Shown here one piece after another: positions 36,680-47,869 of a stretch of 64,000 nucleotides of DNA. This stretch comes from Ursus arctos (taxonomy: Eukaryota > Chordata > Mammalia > Carnivora > Ursidae), in contig NW_026622786.1 in NCBI RefSeq assembly GCF_023065955.2, forward strand, positions 50,887,438-50,951,437, given 5' to 3'. Both the position numbers and the translations under genes were made by a program. The notes under the pieces were generated by a model that saw only the letters and a list, made by a program, of their open reading frames with translations, did no database searches and was not told the DNA's origin. Each line of letters starts with the position of its first letter. Position 1 is the first letter of the stretch.

Positions 36680-36775
36680 AATAAAAAATCATTAAAAAAA
36701 AATAATAATAATAAAAAAAAATAAATAAACCTTTAGAACTTTTGTGACACAAAAAAAAATAAAATAAAATAAAAT
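36680..36775 (+). terminator. L1 poly(A) signal and double A-rich tail
   Basis: AATAAA (36680-36685) precedes a first A-rich tail (36693-36729). Then come 21 non-repetitive bases, CCTTTAGAACTTTTGTGACAC (36730-36750), and a second A/AAAAT-rich tail (36751-36775) that runs into the target duplication. This layout is that of a short 3' transduction using a downstream poly(A) site. Confidence 0.75.
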
Positions 36776-37149
36776 AAAATTTTATTTTCTTTTAAGTAAT
36801 CTCTACACCCAACATGGGGCTCAAACTCACAACCCTGAGATCAAGAGTCGCATGCTCCACTGACTGAGCCAGCCTGGCACCCCTGTTTTGTTTTTAAGTA
36901 TATGGGAGGAAGGGTGTTTCTGCGAATTGATAAATCATTTCTTATTAGTACTTAAAGAAAAAACTACTGTACTTGTCATAAATTGATATTTTATTCTGAA
37001 GTTCCCCTGATACAAACAAACAAACAAACACACAAAAATCTGTCAGAACTAAGCCTACATCAAAGACGAGTCTGTAATCAAGACCTCTTAGAAAGCTGGG
37101 GAATTTGAATATGTCACAGTTTTGTCTGTGAAGACTTTTTGAGGGGCGA

Positions 37150-37345
37150 GGTTAGTTTTTCTTATTAGGGCAGAGTGTTCACTTTCCTGCTCCACCACAC
37201 AGCAGCTGTGTGACCTTGAGCAATTATTTTACCTCTCTGAGGCTCAATTTACTTATCTGTAAAATGAGGATAATTCTATGTACAGCTTAGGCTTACTGGA
37301 GGATGCAATGTGTTGAGGGAGGCAAACGGTTTCAAAGAGTGCTTG
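37150..37345 (-). repeat. MIR SINE
   Basis: AGCAGCTGTGTGACCTTGAGCAATTATTTTACCTCTCTGAGGCTCAATTTACTTATCTGTAAAATGAGGATAAT is a clear MIR core in antisense form. Confidence 0.88.
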
Positions 37346-37769
37346 GCGCACGGCAGATGTCAGCCACTTGGTGAGTTCCCTGCTCTTGGTTATTCTAATA
37401 TAAAAATCATCCTAATTGGCACTTTTCCCATTGTAGTCATATGACTCTTCCATCAATCTATGGAGAGCCAGGCCATCTTGACTCGGCTCCCACCACGGCT
37501 CTGTATGGAAGTCTCACCAATGTCATACAGTTGATTACAAAGTACATATAATTTGTGGGTTTAAGCCTGGGTACCTTGATTTCAGAACTCATAACTGTTT
37601 TCAGCAACCCCATTCCAAACTGAAGGAGCAACTTAAAAGGCAACCTCATCTGGAAGTTTTAAAAAATCACTGTACTGAAGTGATCTATCTGTGGATCTGT
37701 CCTCCCACTTCGCCTGTCAGCCATCTTTGTGTCCTTGGCGTCTTGCACCATGTTTGCCTTCTAGTGACT

Positions 37770-37965
37770 TAACAAACACTTTTCATGATTCTCTCATTAA
37801 TCTTCACAACCACCTCATGTGGTAAATACCATTACTATCTGCACTTTACTCGTAAGGCAAGGAAGGCACGGAGAGGATAAGCACCTTGCTCAAGAACCAC
37901 ACAGCCAGTAAGTGGTGAAGCTTCCACTTGAAGCCAGACAGCACAGCTCTACCTAGAGGATGAAC
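37770..37965 (+). repeat. MIR SINE
   Basis: ATTAATCTTCACAACCACCTCATGTGGTAAATACCATTACTATCTGCACTTTACTCG, then CACCTTGCTCAAGAACCACACAGCCAGTAAGTGG, is a plus-sense MIR. Confidence 0.85.
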
Positions 37966-39254
37966 TCTTAACTGCTGTCATGTTAGCACTCAGTAGATAC
38001 CCAGGTGTTCTGCTACCCTGAAATTATTTAACTGATACTAATACCTCATGCTAGTTACCCTGACATAATGATTTCTACCTTATTTTGTAGCAGAAAAACA
38101 TCAAAATAACAGAAACTGTCAGAGCAAAACTTGAACTCCCCTTCCATCTCTGTTTTCTATTTTCTGTTAATTCTCTGTTACCCACGTTCTTATCTTCGTC
38201 ATTGACCACATTCTCACATCCAACTGAAATTCCCTACATAACAGCTAGTATAACATGTATGACTAGTAAGCAAGGCAAAACAACCTGTTCTTTCTAAAAA
38301 TACCTTAGAAAGGCTGTGCCAGCCTGCTGGGAAAGGGAAGGAGACAGAGTTGAATATTACAACAAAACTATCAAAACCTTCCCATTTGCTGCTTTTGTAT
38401 TTAAATATCGATTCTGAGATTGGACGCCTCCTCTAATTATATAAAGGCCTCAGGCTCCCGACAGCCAATCTTCCCTGTGGATTTATGATAGACCTTTGTT
38501 CTACATCAATATAAATCAGATTACGAGTAATACTTTCCTACATTTACTAGATTTCTTTCATATGAGGAGGCCAAAGGACACATCCCCTCAGTGCAATGTG
38601 ATATGGATTGGAATATTCTTCATGCAGCACAGAGAGATACAGGGAGAAAGAGACAAAGGGGATGTACTAACGAAGCTGCCTCTGGCTGCCTCTGGCCACA
38701 GCAGCGTTTCTGAGGCTCCGCTGTGAACTGGTGTACCAGGCTTGTTACTTTCTCTTTCTTCTCGCCGTCTGTGGTTTGAGGGTAGCTGTTTATCCAAATG
38801 AGTTACTTCATTTAGCAAATGAGTAAAACCCACCAAATCTTCCCCCCACTTTTGGAACCGAGTTTGCCTAACTCTCTTCTCTACTGCTTGTGAAGGCCCT
38901 GGAGGCGCCCTGTTCATTACAGGAGGGAGCTGCTGGCTGCACGCAGCCACGGAGCTCTTGAAGCGTAACTGAGATGTGCTGCTCTCTGGAGGGGGAGCTC
39001 TTAGCCACTGTACCCACGGGCACTTAGTAGACATGCCAGCTTTCAAAGATTTAGTAGGATAAAGAGAATGTAAAATAGCTAATCAATAATTTTTAAATAT
39101 TGATTACATGTTGAAGTGATAATATTCCATACATAATTGGGCCAAATAAAATATATTATTAAAGTTAATTCCACCTTTTTATGTTTTAAATGTGGCTACA
39201 AGAAAATTTTAAATGATACCTGTGGCTCTCATTTATGGCTTGCTTTATATTTCT

Positions 39255-39605
39255 ATGGGATGGTGCTTCACTACAGTGACCCTTTACATCTTTTACCTGC
39301 TACCAAGTGTTCTCTCACCCTTGTCCCAGCTAACGTGTTCTTCTGGGGTCCGTTCCAGTACTACCTTGCAAGAGGTCTTCTGTGACCCCTCACCCATTCC
39401 CCTGTTCTCCTGGCTGACCCTGATCATCATCCCCCCCAACTGAATCTCGAACTGCTCCTTGACAGCTGAGTGCCCTCATCATCCCCATCTCTGTCCTTGT
39501 GCTGGTCTGTGAGCTCAAGCACCCGAGGACGGCATTTGCCTTATTCGCTTCCATACCCTGGCAATGCAACAGTGTCCAATACCAGGGAATGGATGATAAA
39601 TATAG
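39255..39605. repeat. L2-like LINE fragment
   Basis: A C/T-rich stretch with CTTGCAAGAGGTCTTCTGTGACCCCTCACCCATTCCCC and a downstream GAGCTCAAGCACCCGAGGACGGCATTTGCC is arranged like an L2 3' end (GAGGCCTTCCCTGACC type). It is decayed, so this is a resemblance call. Confidence 0.55.
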
Positions 39606-39763
39606 TGAAACTGGCTTCATTTATAAACACATATTTCTCTTCCAGATCCATGGCCTCAAACACAATTTCAGAAAGTTTATGATCTGCCATGATTAAGAAA
39701 TTAACAGAGGAAACTGGAAAGGTTAATATGGTTTAAGTCCATTGTCCTATCTTTCCATACATT

Positions 39764-39815
39764 ATCTATCTATCATCTATCTATCATCTATCTATCTATC
39801 TATCTACCTACCTAC
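39764..39815. repeat. TCTA tetranucleotide microsatellite
   Basis: Around twelve TCTA/TCA-interrupted units. Likely polymorphic. Confidence 0.95.
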
Positions 39816-40142
39816 AAGGTGATTTTCTTCTTAAAGAATACATATTGTGTTAAGTGGAAGAATGGTGTATTGGAATCATGGATTGAAATGCTTAATCAAA
39901 GCAAAGGAAATAATACGAAACTTTGCACAGAAGGAAGAGACAGGGAATCTGAGGGAGAGGAGGCTAAAAGGCCCCTGGGAAGGACTCTAACATAACACTG
40001 GGGTTCTTTGTGACAGAGCAACACTTTCTACTTGTTATTGCATTTATTGTTTTAACATACCTAGGTATTTTTGTTTTATTTCATAGATTAAGTTGTACTT
40101 TTTGGCTTCAATACAGAAAGAATTTTTGTCTTAAAAATAGCT

Positions 40143-40147
<5 letters not shown>

Positions 40148-40176
<29 letters not shown>
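40148..40176. repeat. Poly(A) run, 29 nt
   Basis: An isolated A homopolymer with no recognisable SINE or LINE body to the left. It may be the tail of a very decayed or 5'-truncated retroposon. Confidence 0.9.
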
Positions 40177-40369
40177 GCACAAGATATTTTTGAGGAAACA
40201 GAACTTTCAGAAGAAACCCTTCAGGAGAAACCCAGAGTAAATAGGTAAGAACCAGAACAACAAAGCAAAGGTCTCCTTCACTCTCAACACATTCCCACAC
40301 TTACATTCATATATACACGTTCACAAACATACCCATACACACCCCCTCCACATACTCATACTCACTCAC

Positions 40370-40936
40370 TGCTATAGTCTGAATGTTTGTGTGTCCCCAA
40401 GATTCACATCTATGTTGGAATCCTAATTCCCAGTGTGATGGTATCAGGAGGTAAGGCCTCTAGGAGGTGATTAAGTCATGAAAGTGGAGGCTTCATGAAT
40501 GGGATTAGTGCCCTTATAAAGACCCCACAGAGCTGACCAGCCCCTTCCTCTTTTTATTTTTTTTAAGATTTATTTATTTCAGAGAGAAAGAGAGAGAGAG
40601 CATAAGCATGAGCAGGGGGAGGGGTGGAGGGAGAAGCAGACTCCCCACTCTCTGAGCAAGGAGCCCAATGTGAGACTTGATCCCACGACCCTGAGATCCT
40701 GACTTGAGCCAAAGGCAGACACTTAACCGACTGAGCCACCCAGGCGCCCCTCACTAGCCCCTTCTGCCATGTGAAGATACAACAAGAAGTCTGCAACCCA
40801 GAAGAGGCCCCTCAGCTGACCGTGATGACACCTGATCTTGGACTTCCAGCCTCCGTAACCGTGAGGAATAGATTTCTGTTGTTTATAAGCCACCTGGTCT
40901 ATGGTATTTTGTTTAGCTCCCAAATGGACTAAGACA
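40370..40936 (+). mobile_element. MaLR solo LTR interrupted by a SINE
   Basis: The LTR starts TGCTATAGTCTGAATG and ends GGACTAAGACA (TG...CA), with the 5-bp duplication CTCAC at 40365-40369 and 40937-40941. Phrases such as GGTGATTAAGTCATGAAAGTGGAGGCTTCATGAATGGGATTAGTGCCC and TTCTGTTGTTTATAAGCCACCTGGTCTATGG are typical of MaLR LTRs. The 208-bp SINE within is excluded from the original unit. No internal retroviral region is present. Confidence 0.85.
40548..40755 (-). mobile_element. CAN SINE inside the MaLR LTR, minus strand
   Basis: The plus strand shows a T-run, AAGATTTATTTATTTCAGAGAGAAAGAG, then GACTTGATCCCACGACCCTGAGATCC and GAGCCACCCAGGCGCCCC. The target duplication AGCCCCTTC lies at 40539-40547 and 40756-40764. 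It gives the insertion order: LTR first, SINE later. Confidence 0.94.
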
Positions 40937-41215
40937 CTCACCTACATGCACCCACACTGACACATATACTCATATATACATATGAGTATATATACATATA
41001 TACATATACTCATACATACGTACATACATTCCTACACTCACACCCCACAAACATAAAAAACTCACCCATTCACACACACATTCACACTTAGCCTTTGCAC
41101 TCACGTACAACTACAACACACACGCACAGACATCACTTACATAGACGCACACTCACACATACGTACTCACACTCACCTACATTCATACTTCACACCCTCA
41201 CATACACAGGCTATA
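40937..41215. repeat. CA-rich degenerate simple repeat
   Basis: An irregular ACAC/ACTC/ATAC-rich tract, matched by similar sequence left of the LTR (about 40290-40369). The LTR appears to have inserted into one simple-repeat tract. It includes a near-palindrome around 40965-40993. Confidence 0.85.
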
Positions 41216-42152
41216 CCCATTCAGCACCAAGTTGTTCTCTTCTGATGTAAACATCCTACAAAAATGAAAGGTCATCTCACATTTCCCCAGTTGCTAGAGA
41301 AACATGTTCTCACTTTGTTCATAGACTAATGGGGTTTTACCTGGGGCTTCCTTTGGTGCCAAGACCTGAAATCCCCTTCTCCGCAGTGGCAGGGTGTCCC
41401 TCTCATTGGGTTTCCCAGTACTGATCAAAGTGAAAAAAAAAACAAAGCCACCACACACATACGTCTTTGCTTCCTTTCCCAGTGAGGTCTGATTTGGGCC
41501 CCACCACAAAGCACCCGATCTGGCTGCAGCGTTTCTTTCTAGTTTGTCATTTAGACGAGTCCCTATGTCATGGCACCATCCCATCAAATTCCCAAGCCTG
41601 CCTGAGAGTAGTGTGAGGAATCCCCAGTTGTATGAGTGGGACAGAAGGGGGTTCCAGACAGAAGGAGCAGTGATTTCTGCTCAGGAAAGTGTCCCAGCAG
41701 CAAGTACCATAGTACCTGAAATCCTCACTTTGGGGTCACTTCATCTCCCTTAGACCTGTTTGTAACATGAGTGGTGGGACTGCACACAGCTTACATTCCC
41801 TCTGGCTCTTAGGCTCTGTAGTTCGTGGTCCAAAGCAGGCCTGCTCATCTCAGTAACTCTGGTCAGTCTTTTACTCCCACTCCCAGGTAAATGGCCTACT
41901 TGGGGCCACTGAAGAAGCCCAGGATTTTGCAGAAAAGGGCTTAATCCTGTAATGGCCCTGAAAAACTGAGGACTAGATCCAACATTCCTTAAGGAGCCTC
42001 TCAGGCTGGATAGTCACTGAAGGTTTTGAAGGTGTCCTGTCTTGATCACCATCGAGTGCCAAGTTGTAGAAATTTCTAGTATTTACATTTTTGGTTTCTT
42101 ATTCAAGCCAGTTCCAGTCTAGCACACACAATTCTGGCTCCACAAAAGGGGA

Positions 42153-42376
42153 AGTTTTTTTTAAGTTTTATTTATTTATTTTAGAGAGAGAGAGAGTGTG
42201 TGTGTGTGTGTGCATGAGTTGGGGGAGGGGCAGATGGACAAGGACAGAGAATCCTCAAGCAGACTCCCCACTGAGCATGGAGCTCGATGCAGGACTTGAT
42301 CCCAGGACCCTGGGATCATGACCTGAGCTAAAATCAAGAGTCAGCTGCTTAACAGACTGAGCCACCCAGGCGCCCC
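42153..42376 (-). mobile_element. CAN SINE, minus strand
   Basis: A full-length copy with T-run, TTTATTTATTTTAGAGAGAGAG, a short TG run, GGACTTGATCCCAGGACCCTGGGATCATGACC and GAGCCACCCAGGCGCCCC. Imperfect flanks AAAAGGGGAA / AGAAGGGAAA suggest the target duplication. Confidence 0.93.
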
Positions 42377-43324
42377 AGAAGGGAAAATTTTCCAACAGTA
42401 AGAGATGTCCACCACAGCATGTACTGCTTACAAAGTAGAATTCTCCCTGTCCCAGATGATCCCAGCAGAGGTATCTGTCTGTCCTGGATGGAATGGGAGC
42501 AATGTTATGACAGGAAGGATGGACTAGAAGAGAACTGAAGTCTTTTTGAATTCCAAGACCTCACTTTAGAATTTAGGCTTTTCAAGGATTAGGGGCAAGA
42601 TTAAAATGAGAAGCAGAGAAGAATTTGCATATGCACGTAGGCTGACCCTTACCTGTGGCTAACAAAAGTTTATCGGAACTAAAACAGTATATCTTTTCAG
42701 ATCTCCGCTGAGGACATTTGGGGAAAAGGAATCTTTATGGAAGAAGGAATTTTGGTTTTAACCAGTTGCTTACTTGTGAAAATGAAAACCAACAGCCAAG
42801 AATTGAGCTGGCTTCTTCTATAATATTCACAAATTATGGCTGCTCTAAATGTCTTGCTTTGAGAATTGTCTTGCTCTTAAACATGGCTTTATTTTAAAAT
42901 AAATTTTAAGCTGCAGTTTTAGTTTCAGAGTGAAGAGCTTGATTATGACTCACCAAGCTATTTATAGTAGTCTCATACCAGACATTTTGTGTGCATGTGA
43001 GAGAGAAAGGAAAAGAGGGAGAAAGAGCTCATTTATTGCCCGGCTCATTTCTTAAAACTGAAGAAGATTGCAATTATCAAACTCTATCATGCTAACCCCA
43101 ACAGAGTACTTTATATTCATTTCTCTGACTGTTCGGGTTTCATGCTCATCAGCTTCATAATTCCAAAACTGTTGATTTACCCTTAACTGGAAGAGGTGTG
43201 GTGAGAGGGATGCAGGCTTGGGGAAGTATAGAGGCGTGCAGCTCACCTGAAAACCTCTTATGAGCATGCCAATCAGGAGTTCAATTCAACCAGTATTTTC
43301 TTTTCATTAAGATGAGTCATGATG

Positions 43325-43515
43325 TAGCAGAAAGAGGTCTGGATGGGGTTTCAGTCTCAATTCTGCACTTAGTAACTGGGTAACTGTAGGAAGAACATCC
43401 TCTCTCTAACTCAGTTTTTCCATTTGTTAAGTGGGGATACCTAGTACCTACCTCACAGGGTTTTTAAAGGATTACGTGAAACAACCACCCCAGATCTCAG
43501 CACTTTGTGAAGCTC
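43325..43515 (-). repeat. MIR SINE
   Basis: TCAATTCTGCACTTAGTAACTGGGTAACTG, then CTAACTCAGTTTTTCCATTTGTTAAGTGGGGATACCTAGTACCTACCTCACAGGG, is an antisense MIR. Confidence 0.82.
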
Positions 43516-44190
43516 TCACATCCTGTAATAACATTAGGCCTCACTGTTTTCTGGAAGGTTGTTCAAGTCACCACTGTTTTACTACTATTCCTGAGGAAGA
43601 GCACCTTTCTGTTCCTGTTCACACTATTTTCTACTATTACTTTAGTTCTTGAGGTAGAGAAGCCTTCTTTCCACCCTCTCCCTTTTTGGTGACTGTAGAA
43701 AATACATTCCTGAATATCCATATCCACACACTTCCCATCTTTAATTTCCCAAAAAAGTGAATAAGGTGGCATGGTCACTGCTGGGCATGTTGTCTGCAGG
43801 GGAGGTAGGGCGGCTGAGAGGGGCAAGAGTCAGAAGAAATGCTGCGGTGGTGTCAGACATGCCTGGGGATGGGAAGGGATGGAGGTGGATGGGGAAACGA
43901 TGTGGCTGTGTGGAGGAGAGAAATCAGAGCTCTCACCCTTATGTGGCAGAAGTAAATGACCTTGAGTCAAGTGTCATGAGGATATCACTGAGAAAATGTG
44001 CTCCAACTAAATATCTGAAGCCTTGTATAAAGCCATTACGGAAGTAAAACTTATTTTTTTGGCCTTAAAACATTGTTCAAAAATATAATTATTTTTATAT
44101 AACGATTATATCTCAATAAAAACAAAATAAGACCAAAAAAAAATTAAATATATAATTCTCTTGAACTTTATATTGACACTGAAAACTTAC

Positions 44191-44270
44191 CTTCCAGAAA
44201 AGAGAAATCTGTTGTCTACTGTAGTCAATGTGCTGTTTCATGTACCAGACATCCAATGTCCCTGTAGGCT
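44191..44270 (-). CDS. IL12RB2: IL12RB2 exon 8: start of the first fibronectin III stalk domain
   Basis: This short exon completes a split Glu and encodes 26 codons, ending in phase 0. The acceptor is TTCAAAACAG|AGCC and the donor TGGAAG|GTAAGT. The peptide runs [15 protein letters not shown] then [11 protein letters not shown]. It is the linker after the WSxWS domain plus the first strands of the first stalk domain. It is flanked by two large introns, 9.4 kb upstream and 17.3 kb downstream, the latter holding the full-length L1. Similarity to the orthologue is near identical, so the call is firm despite the small size. Confidence 0.95.
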
Positions 44271-45384
44271 CTGTTTTGAAGGGGAAAAAACATATTTTTG
44301 TATACACACACACACACACATATATACCCACAGATACACAATATAAAACCTTTCAAAGGCAATTACTTATTTAATAAATAACTCTGGGAGAGTAGGATTA
44401 TAGGACAATTTCAATTTTCTTCATGCCCCAGTATTGCTTTCTTTTTGTTAAACAATGAACATGTATATTGTTGGCCATAGAAAATACGAGGTTACCTTAA
44501 AAACAAATCTTAAAAAATGATGATGAGGAAATTAGATTACTAACTTACTCTTAAAATATGTATTAAGAAAATAACTCAAAGATAGTATGTGTGGTTCTTT
44601 CTTTTTTGTTGGAATGCAGAAAGAATTCTCAACAGAAAAAGAAAACCATAAATCATAAGGAACATATTTTTTGACCCTGTAAAAATGTAAAATACAAATG
44701 ATAAACTCTGGGTTCACTTTCATTCCTGAACTTACCATGTTGTGGCATAATTATTTGGTTTTATGATCATTAGGCAACGATCTACTTGAAAGGAAGGCCT
44801 ATCTCATTCATCTTAACATCCCTCATACCTATGCAGTGCTTAGAATGTAACAGGTTCCCAATAACTCTTTGTTAGGTGATGAATGAACGAATGGACAATT
44901 CAGGCAATATTAGCTACTTGATGCTAAAACACAGGCTGACCTAATTTAATTTGAAAAAGTCAATCAAACAGATTAGAAAAGGAACTGAATAATCAACTCC
45001 TATGTGTGTAAGAGACAGTGTGTGCACCCATGTGATTGGGTGAAATAGTTTTATTTCTTCCATTTTCAGATTTGTCTTGATTTATAGTCAGGGGTGGGAT
45101 TCATAGAAGGAGCCCTTGAAAACAGTCTTCAACTGCACCAATGTGACTTGTTTACACTGACACTTAGAGTGTATTGAGATGGAGCTGCACAGGGGTTCCT
45201 TCTCGAGTGGCAAGTTCCATTTAACCAGATGGAAGTTTCCAGAACATTAAGTCCCACTGGCAAAACAGAGGACAAGAAGCCAGGGAGAGGAGAAGAGAAA
45301 GAAGGAAGGGTAGGGAGCACATGCACCTGCACATACTCTGGGCAGGTCCTGTGGGGGCCCACTCACAGTTACTTCCCATGTCCT

Positions 45385-45411
45385 CCTCCCCCCATCCCCC
45401 CCCCCCCGCCA
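45385..45411. repeat. Poly(C) tract
   Basis: CCTCCCCCCATCCCCCCCCCCCCCGCC on the plus strand (G-rich on the transcribed, IL12RB2-sense strand). Potentially structured (G-quadruplex or i-motif) and length-unstable. Confidence 0.9.
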
Positions 45412-45429
45412 TGATGTACGCAGCTCTAG

Positions 45430-45640
45430 TGCAGTGGTTGAAGTGTGAACTCCAGAGCGAGACCATCTATGGGCAAATCCCAGCTCTGCAATCTTGAACA
45501 ATGTTAACCACGACCTTAAGCCAGTTTCCTCATCTGTTGAAAGAGTGGCATAGTTCTATACGTCACATGGGGCTGTTGTGAGAATTAAATGAATAGAAGA
45601 ATCCTGGTAAGCACTCAGTAAATTTAGCTGTTGCTGTTTT
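45430..45640 (-). repeat. MIR SINE
   Basis: AAATCCCAGCTCTGCAATCTTGAACAATG, then AGCCAGTTTCCTCATCTGTTGAAAGAGTGGCATAG and GGGGCTGTTGTGAGAATTAAATGA, is an antisense MIR, nearly full length. Confidence 0.87.
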
Positions 45641-46114
45641 CTTCATTTAGAAAATGAAGTGCTGAGAACTAACGGAGCTTGTTTGCAGTCCCAGAACTAG
45701 TAAGTGGAGAAGCTAGGTTTTGAACACTGGTCTGTTTCATCGCATAGCCCAAGCTCTTTGCTCTGCACCCTGCAGTTACCTGGCTCTGAGAAGGCTTACA
45801 ATTTCTCTACAATACTTCCACCCTCAACAGGTGCTCTTTCATGTTCTACTCTCTTCCTTTGTCACTTCCTTTTCCTGCCTCTCTCCCCCTCTTCCCTTTC
45901 TGTTTTTTTTCTAAACATTCACCTATTTTCTTCCCCTCTCTTCCCACTAGCGGTAACTTCTACCCTTGCAGTGAGGACCTAAAGACAAGAAATACATTCT
46001 GAAAATGTTCTCCATCCTTCAGGATTATGAACAGCGACCCAGAAATCAAGCCTAGGACTTTTTTCCTACTAGTCCAGATGTAAAAAGGAAAAAAGCACAG
46101 GCAACAGAAGGAAA

Positions 46115-46378
46115 GGGGACCTGACAGTTATCAACCACTTACTATGTTCCAGGAAATATCTGGACACTTCATATACTGTACATTATCTCATTTAATAGTC
46201 ACACAATGAATGCAGGGGGTGCATGTGGCTACACCTGTTTTAGAGCTGAGGACAAGGAGGCTGACAAAAGTTAAAGATCTACAGAACACTTGGAGCTGGT
46301 AAATGGCAAAGTCAGGAGCTGAGCCCGGGTTTCACTGTTTCCAAAGACCCTGCTCTTCCATTACAGTTCACCACATTG
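46115..46378 (+). repeat. MIR SINE
   Basis: CAACCACTTACTATGTTCCAGGAAATATC, then ATTATCTCATTTAATAGTCACACAATGAATG and GGTAAATGGCAAAGTCAGGAGCTGAGCCCGGGTTTC, is a plus-sense MIR, nearly full length. Confidence 0.87.
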
Positions 46379-47869
46379 AGCAAAGATCTGAGAAAACTAG
46401 ATAATCCAGACATTGACTACATAATCAGGATTTGGAAACTTGGTTGTGCTCAATGTCAAAGTCAGCTGACTCTTTAGTGTTAATGTCTCAGTTAATTACA
46501 TATTGGTAAAAAATTTAAAGGAACACTCATTGCCTCATTAAAGATCTACAACCTACCAGATTACTACAGAGCTAAGAATTGAATTCTAGAATCACAGTCT
46601 CTTCAAAGGAAAAATTGCAAGTGAAACTGAAATTTTAATGGTGCCCACCTGCAGTGTTAGCCTCTATGGGAGAGAAATCATTAGCTGAATCTGTGTGAGT
46701 TTCAAAGTGTAAAATTTCATGACCAGGGGTGTTAAACCACTGCTGCTTAAAGCAACATAAGAGCTGATATTAAAGAAAATCTTTGACATTCAACTGACAC
46801 AAAATCACTTGAAGTCCTAACCTCAGTGTTATCTAACAAAGGCAGATAAAACTATTATAGGCAGGCCAGAAAAAAAAAAAATTCAAAGGCCAATGTTCAA
46901 GTGATTACAAAACAAATGGGCACAAATGATTAAAAATACAAATATTTAGAAATGAAAGTCAGGTCTCCTGAGATGAAACTACCTCCTATATAATAAACGG
47001 GGAAACTCTAGGGTTGAACAGAGTCCCAGTGTGAAAAAAAACAAAGATCCTAAATTAAGCAGGAGATTGGCCTAAATGACCTTGAGGGTGCTTTCAACGC
47101 CAAAATCCCAAGATTCTGGGTTTCTATGAACCAGTATGTGTGGCAAACAAATCAGTCAACCCATGTGCTTCTGAGATGAGCGTCCATATCTAAAGCCAAG
47201 GCAAGAGCAGGAACGTGGACAAGAGCAACTGAATCACAGGTGGAAAGCAATCCCTTGGTGGAGGTTTCACAGGCAGTAAGGAGGAGTATAAAGATTTCCA
47301 AGAACAGTGAAAATGAGGAATTTAACACAAAGAGAATATGGAAAAGGCATTATCTTGGGATGTTTCAGGTAGTGGACTAAAGGCAACACAGGAGAATTTT
47401 TTGATCCAACTTATGTTCCAAGCAGGGCAAGGAAGAGATAAGGTATTCGCTGCCCTGGTTCCTTCATGAGCTCTTTTTGGGGATGATCCATTTATCCAAA
47501 ATCTAGTTTTAAACAATTAGATTCAAACAGATCTTACAAGTATCTACTTGATTAAACAAGTTTTATTTTCAGACGTTATCACCAGCTATGTCTGCAAGGG
47601 AAACCCTATACAGACTCCCCCATTCCTCTTCCTTCTTGATTAATGATGTTTAACACGTGGTTCACTCTCTCTTTCCACTTCTTTCTGTCACTGCTTTTAC
47701 TAGTCATGAAGGGCCACCATCCACAGGTTGTTCCTTCCCGGTAGCTAGTATTGTCATTCCCTCCACCTGACCACTTCTAATGATAGGTTTCTCTCAACTG
47801 ATGTTTTTGTTTCATACTTCACTGAGCAAAAGGAAGTAATCAGGCAGGGATTCTCTCATCTTTCCACCA

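Larger units (their letters stand above)
30486..36775 (+). mobile_element. Full-length young L1 retrotransposon, intact ORF1 and ORF2
   Basis: This autonomous LINE-1 has every expected part: a GC- and CpG-rich 5' UTR (30486-31618), ORF1 (31619-32521), a 68-bp spacer, ORF2 (32590-36417), a 3' UTR with a G-rich run (about 36530-36548) and an A-rich tail. The perfect 15-bp duplication AAAATTTTATTTTCT at 30471-30485 and 36776-36790, with a T/A-rich cleavage context, shows insertion by target-primed reverse transcription. CpGs in the 5' UTR are not decayed and both frames are open, so it is young. It lies antisense to IL12RB2 in intron 8. Extras are a SINE in the 5' UTR and a tail interrupted by 21 non-A bases. 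Confidence 0.97.
30471..36884 (-). mobile_element. Old CAN SINE split by the L1, minus strand
   Basis: The two pieces are 30471-30485 and 36791-36884, with the L1 and its duplicated target between. The right piece reads TTTTAAGTAATCTCTACACCCAACATGGGGCTCAAACTCACAACCCTGAGATCAAG and ends CTGAGCCAGCCTGGCACCCC. Its own target duplication GTTTTGTTTTT is at 30460-30470 and 36885-36895. The L1 entered at the T-rich (tail) end of this SINE, so the SINE is the older insertion. Confidence 0.85.
26878..44190 (-). other. IL12RB2 intron 8 (17.3 kb)
   Basis: The largest complete intron has no other host gene. It holds the full-length L1, five CAN SINEs including one split by the L1 and one inside it, a MaLR LTR, several MIRs, an L2 piece and microsatellites. 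The stretches 27500-29380 and 38000-39200 show nothing I can name. Confidence 0.88.
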
